Assembly: GCA_046497225.1 (NCBI GenBank)
Contig: JAWOGA010000042.1
Location: 1-10,526 of the forward strand
Direction of reading: 5' to 3'
DNA from: JAXHLG01 sp046497225
GTDB taxonomy: Bacteria > Patescibacteriota > Minisyncoccia > Moranbacterales > DUUL01
DNA length: 10,526 bases
Each line of letters begins with the position of its first letter. Positions within the stretch are counted from its first letter, which is position 1. Shown in pieces: positions 5,625 to 10,526 of this stretch. Under the pieces are notes generated by a model. That model made no database searches and was not told the DNA's origin. It saw only the letters and a program-made list of their open reading frames with translations. The position numbers were made by a program, and so were the translations under genes.

Positions 5625-7583
5625 CTATTTGTTTAGCTTTTTCTTTTTTTCCAAAAAGTCTACCACTGTAGTAACAAACTCGGCATGGCTCCAGGCCAGA
5701 GGGGTGGCCGAAACAGGTTTCCCGGAATTGTCCATAAGCTGTTCAGACAAAATCCCCGTCTCCAAAGCATTGTCTACAACCCAGTTGAGCTTCTCTTTAA
5801 CTTTAGATAGTTCTTTTTTATTTTTAGCTAACTCTATCTCATATTGAGCAACCCACAAGGTAGTAATAAACCAAGGATTTCCAAAAGAGTCGGGTCCGGA
5901 AATGTGGTAATCATCTTTTTCATAGCGAATAAACCCTCCCACGGAAGTTCTGCACTTAAGTCTTTCCTGAAGAGTTTTGTATGATTTTTTCAATAAATCG
6001 TCATCCACGTCCAATACAGAAAACTTAAAAATCCCGTAAAAACTGCTTAAATCAACAGTAGTGTCATAATAAACTTCGTCGCTTTCTTTAATCAAAAGTT
6101 TGTTAAAGTAATCGATGTCATTATTATACAATCGCTTAATAATAGAAGACTTGATCTTGGAAGCGGTTTTTTTGTATTTATCGCTATCCTCTTTTTTTCC
6201 CAAAAGCTTAGCAAATTCACCGGCGCAAATCAAAGCTTGACATACAGCTGAAGAAGTAAAGGTGGAACTTCCGTATTTCTGCTCCCACAGGTCATAACTA
6301 GACATAGGTAGCTCAGTTTCTTGATCAATGTATTCACACATAAAATTGCCGGATTTTTTGATCAAGGAGTTGTATATTTTTTCTATAAACTCAAGATCCA
6401 AAGTACGCTGATAATAATCCCAGAGAGCCCAAATAACCAGAGCGGTTTCATCTTCTTGTATAGGTAAACTGGCTTGTCCATTTCTTACCCACGGATGCCA
6501 AGAACTGCCCACGGATTTGTCAGACCTGTATTTATGATAGAAATAACCGTCCTTACTAATAACGTCATTGCAAAATTCAAAAAATCTTTTAGTAATATTG
6601 GCATATCCGGCCTTATTTAAAGAAGTCGCAATAAAAGCTCCGTCCCGAGGCCAAACATAAGCATAAGTATCTTTCCCGTACTGCAACATTCCGGAATCTC
6701 CCGATGCGATAATCCCCCCCTCGTTTCCCGTGTGAGTTCTAATCACAAGCAATGATTTTCTGTAAAGATCATCTATTTTTTTACCAAGAGAGGAGGTGTC
6801 ATGAGGAGATTTATTAGCCCAGGCTTTCCAAAAATTTCCAGTAGTTTGAATGATATGTTCGGGCGTTTTCCTTAGTACCATTCTGTGCATTTTTTTGCCA
6901 TCTTCAATAGACTTGGCCGCACATATCCAGTAATCTATTTCGTGCTCTTTCTTCGCTCCCAAGTTAAAAGGAAAGTCTATTACAGAATCCACCGGTCCAT
7001 GTTCTATGGGGTTATTCTCCAATAAGCCGTCCTCAGCATCTTTCCAGGTGCCGGCCTTTCCCTCAATTCCATAATTCCCAATACTATAATCATTAAAACT
7101 TCCAAAATCTGTTTTTGCGCCTACCACAAAAACTCTTCTACCTTCATAGTGGACAATGGTATTATCCTCCGGGGAAAAATAAGCCGTGTCTCTTTGATAA
7201 GTATCATAAATCCTAAATTGCTGATGAAGAAAAACTTTAACTTGCAAATCCCTATCAGTTAAATTTTTAACCAAAATATTTCTTACCAAAATATTTTCCT
7301 CGTTATAAACAGCATCTTTAAAATTCAGCTCCACTCCCAAGTCTTGGTTTATGGCCGAAACCCTAGAGACCATCGTTTTGTTTTGGTAATCAAGACTTAT
7401 CTCCCACTCTTCATCAGAAACCCAAGAAAATCTTCCGTCTACTAAAATTCCGATTTTATGAACACAGCCGTCCCCTATGTGATTTTCATGTCCTATATAA
7501 TGGTAATAAAAATCTCTTAGTCTACCTTTTTCATCAAAGCAAATTAAAATATTGCCGTTACCTAGAACTAAGTGTCTTCCCAT
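5625..7583 (-). CDS. Glucoamylase, glycoside hydrolase family 15
   Basis: 652-residue inverting exo-hydrolase that releases beta-D-glucose from the non-reducing ends of alpha-glucans. The layout is the usual prokaryotic one: an N-terminal beta-sandwich domain (about 1-255), then an (alpha/alpha)6 barrel (about 265-645). Key sites are visible: YVWPRDGA with substrate-binding R313 and D314; QEDETAL at 376-382; YDLWEQKYGSS with the general acid E434 (equivalent to the fungal YDLWEE glutamate); and ILSEQ with the general base E614, followed by PLAWSHAEF. Both catalytic glutamates are intact. No signal peptide is present, which implies action on an internal polymer. The start ATG has only an A-rich leader without a Shine-Dalgarno, and a perfect 10-bp inverted repeat lies just upstream. 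A related GH15 activity, such as on isomalto-oligosaccharides, dextran or trehalose, cannot be excluded. Confidence 0.93.
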   Translation of the reverse strand: MGRHLVLGNGNILICFDEKGRLRDFYYHYIGHENHIGDGCVHKIGILVDGRFSWVSDEEWEISLDYQNKTMVSRVSAINQDLGVELNFKDAVYNEENILVRNILVKNLTDRDLQVKVFLHQQFRIYDTYQRDTAYFSPEDNTIVHYEGRRVFVVGAKTDFGSFNDYSIGNYGIEGKAGTWKDAEDGLLENNPIEHGPVDSVIDFPFNLGAKKEHEIDYWICAAKSIEDGKKMHRMVLRKTPEHIIQTTGNFWKAWANKSPHDTSSLGKKIDDLYRKSLLVIRTHTGNEGGIIASGDSGMLQYGKDTYAYVWPRDGAFIATSLNKAGYANITKRFFEFCNDVISKDGYFYHKYRSDKSVGSSWHPWVRNGQASLPIQEDETALVIWALWDYYQRTLDLEFIEKIYNSLIKKSGNFMCEYIDQETELPMSSYDLWEQKYGSSTFTSSAVCQALICAGEFAKLLGKKEDSDKYKKTASKIKSSIIKRLYNNDIDYFNKLLIKESDEVYYDTTVDLSSFYGIFKFSVLDVDDDLLKKSYKTLQERLKCRTSVGGFIRYEKDDYHISGPDSFGNPWFITTLWVAQYEIELAKNKKELSKVKEKLNWVVDNALETGILSEQLMDNSGKPVSATPLAWSHAEFVTTVVDFLEKKKKLNK

Positions 7584-7594
7584 TTTTGTATTTG

Positions 7595-7628
7595 TCTTTA
7601 TTGTAAAATTTTATTCTCACAATAAAGA
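7595..7628 (-). promoter_or_regulatory. Perfect 10-bp inverted repeat upstream of the glucoamylase gene
   Basis: TCTTTATTGT (7595-7604) and ACAATAAAGA (7619-7628) are exact reverse complements separated by 14 bases. The element ends 11 bp before the glucoamylase ATG, in the 71-bp gap after the basic-linker gene. On the minus strand a weak promoter-like pair (TTTAAA, 18 bp, TAAAAT) overlaps it. It could be an operator for a dimeric sugar-responsive regulator or an mRNA hairpin that affects translation. The repeat itself is certain; its function is inference. Confidence 0.4.
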
Positions 7629-7654
7629 TTGTTTAAATTTTATAAACTTTCTTT

Positions 7655-8218
7655 TTATTCATTAAAATACAATTCCAGAGCTCTTTTGAGGCCTTTCCTG
7701 GTGTTCATTTTTGCAACAGTTTGAGCCAACTCCTTCTCTTGAAGCGCATTCTCGATCCAATTGGCAAAATCATTTCCATCTTTTCTTTTAGTGTGATGGT
7801 CAAATTGATCTTTGCCAATCTTATCCAAACTTAAATACAATTGTTTCAAATCTTTGATAAGGGGCTCTCCGGATACCTGAAATTCCCTTCCTCGAGGAGC
7901 TTGAGGATTTTTAACATTTTTCTTATCTTTCAAGTTTTCAGATTTAGTTTTCATTGAATTAACAGAGGTCTTTCCTCTCGGACAACCCCCACGAGAAGCA
8001 GCATGATTTACCTTTGCTCTTACTTTTATCTTACCTCCCGGTCTCATTTTAGAAACTGGAGAGAATTTTGCCCTCGAATCGACTGAGTCCGCCCTTCTTG
8101 TTCTACTGGTTGGATTAGAATTCCTTGAATGCATGGGTATTTCTTCTTGGTTGTCATCATTTGTTCCAATGGAAACTTTTTCATAAGCAATCACAGTAAT
8201 TTTTTTCAAAATTTTCAT
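7655..8218 (-). CDS. Protein with long basic linker and DUF5752-like C-terminal domain
   Basis: 187-residue protein of unknown function. Three parts are visible. A short N-terminus (1-28) starts MKILKKITVIAYEKV. A segment of about 80 residues (about 30-110) is rich in Arg, Lys, Ser, Gly and Pro, with roughly 24 basic against only 4 acidic residues and no obvious fold. A compact C-terminal domain (about 112-187) contains the pattern FDHH followed by NDFANWIENAL and KELAQTV. That pattern resembles DUF5752, recalled from family knowledge and not verified by a search. The gene overlaps the GH57 stop by 4 bp, so the two are probably made together, and the GH15 gene follows after 71 bp. The context suggests a partner or accessory of glucan enzymes. 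The linker could bind nucleic acid, polyphosphate or another anionic surface; nothing in the sequence decides this. Confidence 0.75.
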   Translation of the reverse strand: MKILKKITVIAYEKVSIGTNDDNQEEIPMHSRNSNPTSRTRRADSVDSRAKFSPVSKMRPGGKIKVRAKVNHAASRGGCPRGKTSVNSMKTKSENLKDKKNVKNPQAPRGREFQVSGEPLIKDLKQLYLSLDKIGKDQFDHHTKRKDGNDFANWIENALQEKELAQTVAKMNTRKGLKRALELYFNE

Positions 8219-9456
8219 ATTTTTGATTTAATTTTAATTTTTTTATTCTTATTTAAAAATTTTTTTTCTTCCACTCTTAATTTTAAATCATTTAGCGCAT
8301 TCATGAAAGAGATAAATGCCTCAAAAGGAGATTCATATGGATTAAAATATTTGTGAACATTTCCATCCTCAAACCATTTAGTACACATATAGTAAAAATG
8401 ATCGGAAATTTGCAGCCTTCTCCAGTTTTCTATTAATTCACTATCATGAGTTTCAAGGATCTCACTCTCTAAAGAATAAACTTTATTCAAAGCCTCTTCT
8501 TGCATAGAATTAGATTTCCAAGCGGATAAGTCCCTCTCTTGATCAGCCCAAGAAACAAAATCCGGGAAATCTACCTCGTCTCTAGCTTGAAGATTTTTTA
8601 CAGCCTCTGAGGGAGTTAAAAAACCATTGTCTTTATTTTCAAAAATTTTTTCCGGCAATTTTTCCATAAACTTGAAAATACCCGTATCTTCCCACTGATG
8701 CTCCCCGAAAGTTTCATAATCCATAAATAAATTCACAATTTCCCCATTGCCATTGTGCCTATTTATCCACCTAGCAAACTTTTCTGCCGTTAGAGGATAG
8801 TCTTTCCATCCTCTATCGGAAAAACGAAAGGCTATATCATCTGAAAGCCGATAATTTTTAAGCAAAAGTTTTATTTTTTTCCCATTTTTGGGTTTATATA
8901 CAAAATTAGGGCTTCTCCATCCTAAATTCTTATCTGCTCCTTCAGCTAGAATTCCTTCATATCCCATATCTTCAACAAACCCAGCTAAATCATTATTAAA
9001 TATCAATTCCGTGTTTCTAAAAACCCGGGGCTTGACTCCGAACAACTCTTTGATTTTGAGCTGATGCTTCTCTGTCTGTCTTAAAAACTCCTCGCGAGAA
9101 AAAAGGAAAGATAAAGAGTGATAATAGGTCTCGCTTAAAATCTCCACTCTTCCGGTGTCAACAAGATCCTGGAAAGATTTTAAAACAAGAGGTAAATCCT
9201 GCTCCAATTGCTCCAGAAAGACACCGGAGAAAGAAAAGGAGACTTTAAAATCAGGATGCTTTTTGAGGAGTTTCAATAATAATTGATTAGCGGGCAAATA
9301 AGATTTGCGCGCAACTTTTTTTAAAATCTTTTTGTTGTTTAGATCAGTTTCTGAGTCATCATTAAAATAATCCATATCTTTGCCAATATCGAAAAAACTA
9401 TATTTCTTAACTCTGTAGGGTTGGTGAACCTGAAAATAAAAACAAATGGAAGGCAT
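8215..9456 (-). CDS. Glycoside hydrolase family 57, alpha-amylase-like
   Basis: 413-residue retaining glycoside hydrolase expected to cleave or rearrange alpha-1,4-glucans. All conserved GH57 regions are visible: HQP at residues 11-13 (motif 1), GRVEILSETYYH at 102-113 (motif 2), FRNTEL with the nucleophile E150 (motif 3), FMDYETFGEH with the acid/base D246 (motif 4), and DLSAWKSNSMQ from D309 (motif 5). The length resembles the shorter archaeal and bacterial alpha-amylase-like members; branching enzymes of this family are usually longer. There is no signal peptide, so it acts in the cytoplasm. The C-terminus ends in a lysine-rich tail (about 398-412). No Shine-Dalgarno is seen before the ATG; the leader is very AT-rich. 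Its TGA stop overlaps the next gene's ATG in an ATGA arrangement, which indicates translational coupling. Substrate class is confident; precise activity (alpha-amylase or 4-alpha-glucanotransferase) is inference. Confidence 0.92.
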   Translation of the reverse strand: MPSICFYFQVHQPYRVKKYSFFDIGKDMDYFNDDSETDLNNKKILKKVARKSYLPANQLLLKLLKKHPDFKVSFSFSGVFLEQLEQDLPLVLKSFQDLVDTGRVEILSETYYHSLSFLFSREEFLRQTEKHQLKIKELFGVKPRVFRNTELIFNNDLAGFVEDMGYEGILAEGADKNLGWRSPNFVYKPKNGKKIKLLLKNYRLSDDIAFRFSDRGWKDYPLTAEKFARWINRHNGNGEIVNLFMDYETFGEHQWEDTGIFKFMEKLPEKIFENKDNGFLTPSEAVKNLQARDEVDFPDFVSWADQERDLSAWKSNSMQEEALNKVYSLESEILETHDSELIENWRRLQISDHFYYMCTKWFEDGNVHKYFNPYESPFEAFISFMNALNDLKLRVEEKKFLNKNKKIKIKSKI

Positions 9457-9526
9457 AAATTATAAATTTTAATTATTTAATTAGGCTCTGCTGAGGCAGC
9501 AGCACATAAGTTGGAAAATAATGTTT

Positions 9527-10526
9527 TTATATAAATTTATCATAATATTCTAAACATCTCTGCGCAGGAGTATCCCAATTTATTCCATTTACCTCCTTTT
9601 GCCCGTTCTCTCTCAAATAACTGTTAAGGGTCTGGTATTGGGTAGCGCCTAAAATTAAATCGGCCAACTTCATTGTATCCCAAAAATCTACCTTGAGAGA
9701 GTTAACAAGCACTTCCGAAACTCCGGATTGCTTAGAAATAATCACCGGGGTGCCGTTAATTAGAGATTCCAAAGGAATTAAACCAAAAGGCTCTGACACA
9801 GATGGCATAACAAGGACATCAGCGCTCTTGTAGACCTCAGTCAACTTCTCCCCCCTCAAAAAGCCCGGAAACAAAACTTTGTCCGAAATCCCTAAATCAG
9901 CTGCTTTTTCAACCAATTGATCCCTCAACTCCCCGGAACCGGCAATAATGAAATAAACATTTTTGTCATAATCAATAACCTTCTTAGCAGCTTGGATTAA
10001 AAACTCTATTCCCTTCTGTATAGTAAGCCTGCCCACATAAAGAACTATTTTGTTGCCAGATTTTTTAAGAGTCTCTATTTGCAGATTTTTTCCCGAAGAT
10101 TTTTTAAAATATTCCTGGTCTATTCCATTGTGAATAAGCGTTATTCTTTGCTCAGGTATTCCGTATTTGTTTATTAAAAGATCTTTTATTCTTTGGCTTA
10201 TGGCAATAACTCCGTCAGCTTTCATTAACCCCTCCCTTTCTATCTCATAAACAGACGAATTAATATTGTCTCCGGCGCACCGATCAAACTCTGTCGCGTG
10301 AACATGTGCTATAAAGGGCTTGCCTGTTTTTTCCCGCGCTTTAATAGCCGCCGGAAAACAGAGCCAATCATGAGCGTGGATAACATCAAATTCGTAATCA
10401 GAACAATTTTGTTCAATAAAACCGGCGTAATTAAAAACCTCTTGCTGGAGAGATCCAAGTTTAAAATATTTTTTCGCCTCCCTGATTTCTTTAAAATAAT
10501 TAACTCGATCAAACTGAATATTGGAG
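9527..10526 (-). CDS. GT4-family glycosyltransferase, glycogen-synthase-like (5' end cut by window edge)
   Basis: Retaining GT-B glycosyltransferase that probably transfers glucose from a nucleotide sugar to an alpha-glucan or related acceptor in the cytoplasm. The frame stays open without a stop from 10525 to the TAA at 9527, so 332 residues are visible and roughly the first 70-80 are missing. The visible part has HAHDW (about residues 50-54) and HVHATEFDR (74-82), both typical of the N-terminal domain of starch/glycogen-synthase-like GT4 enzymes. It then has YVGRLTIQKG (163-172), the start of the C-terminal donor-binding domain, and the EX7E motif with E245 and E253 in SEPFGLIPLE. An in-frame ATG at 10225 lies in mid-domain and is not the start. 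GH57 and GH15 genes downstream support a role in alpha-glucan metabolism. The exact donor and product cannot be read from the sequence; other GT4 activities such as sucrose- or trehalose-type synthesis remain possible. Confidence 0.9.
   Translation of the reverse strand, partial: SNIQFDRVNYFKEIREAKKYFKLGSLQQEVFNYAGFIEQNCSDYEFDVIHAHDWLCFPAAIKAREKTGKPFIAHVHATEFDRCAGDNINSSVYEIEREGLMKADGVIAISQRIKDLLINKYGIPEQRITLIHNGIDQEYFKKSSGKNLQIETLKKSGNKIVLYVGRLTIQKGIEFLIQAAKKVIDYDKNVYFIIAGSGELRDQLVEKAADLGISDKVLFPGFLRGEKLTEVYKSADVLVMPSVSEPFGLIPLESLINGTPVIISKQSGVSEVLVNSLKVDFWDTMKLADLILGATQYQTLNSYLRENGQKEVNGINWDTPAQRCLEYYDKFI

Noticed and set aside
9488..9502. Hairpin CTGCTG-AGG-CAGCAG between the glycosyltransferase and GH57 genes
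   Set aside because: Only six pairs with a 3-base loop and no T-tract; not enough to call a terminator.
10309..10512. Separate 67-residue minus-strand frame at the right edge
   Set aside because: It overlaps the glycosyltransferase in another frame. The glycosyltransferase frame is open to the edge and carries HAHDW and HVHATEFDR, so this is a shadow.
1..10526. Alternative genetic code (TGA as Gly or Trp), considered because of the CPR-like content
   Set aside because: TGA is the natural stop of the GH57 gene in an ATGA overlap, and none of the complete genes needs TGA read-through.
1..10526. CRISPR array, tRNA, rRNA or transposase
   Set aside because: No regularly spaced repeats, cloverleaf-like segments, rRNA signatures or transposase motifs were seen on either strand.

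Overview
The window is AT-rich bacterial DNA with every convincing gene on the minus strand, so transcription runs from the right end to the left. TAA, TAG and TGA are all used as stops, which fits the standard bacterial code. Several traits suggest an uncultivated small-genome lineage of the Patescibacteria/CPR (Parcubacteria-like) type: compact heat-shock proteins, a DUF3467 protein, cytoplasmic alpha-glucan enzymes (GH57 and GH15) next to a DUF5752-like protein, many genes without a Shine-Dalgarno sequence, and AT-rich palindromic intergenic DNA. This placement is inference from gene content, not a database result.

Right half (10526 down to 5193): an alpha-glucan cassette. A GT4 glycosyltransferase of the glycogen-synthase-like type is cut by the window edge. 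It is followed by a GH57 alpha-amylase-like enzyme, a 4-bp-overlapping protein with a very basic linker and a DUF5752-like C-terminus, and a GH15 glucoamylase with both catalytic glutamates. None of the complete proteins has a signal peptide, so they probably build and break down an internal glucose polymer. A 77-residue orphan with a GTG start and a perfect Shine-Dalgarno follows, and the block ends at a clean intrinsic terminator (5193-5220).

Left half (5191 down to 693): a HrcA-controlled heat-shock operon. A near-consensus promoter (TTGACA, 16 bp, TAAAAT) lies next to that terminator. A CIRCE operator (TTAGCACTC-N9-GACTGCTAA on the plus strand, one mismatch) sits exactly at the predicted transcription start. 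The order is hrcA, a Nudix-GrpE fusion, hsp20, dnaK; no dnaJ is present. A GC-rich hairpin and an AT-rich imperfect palindrome separate hsp20 from dnaK, and a hairpin terminator follows dnaK. A small DUF3467 gene with its own terminator comes next. The leftmost ~230 bases hold no convincing gene, only a possible decayed plus-strand reading frame.

The most notable item is the single 294-codon gene that joins an intact Nudix hydrolase domain to the N-terminus of GrpE, the DnaK nucleotide exchange factor, inside the HrcA/CIRCE operon. It physically links a nucleotide-pyrophosphate hydrolase with the chaperone cycle. Secondary leads are the basic-linker protein of the glucan cassette, the palindromic repeat, and two inverted repeats just upstream of hsp20 and of the glucoamylase gene.
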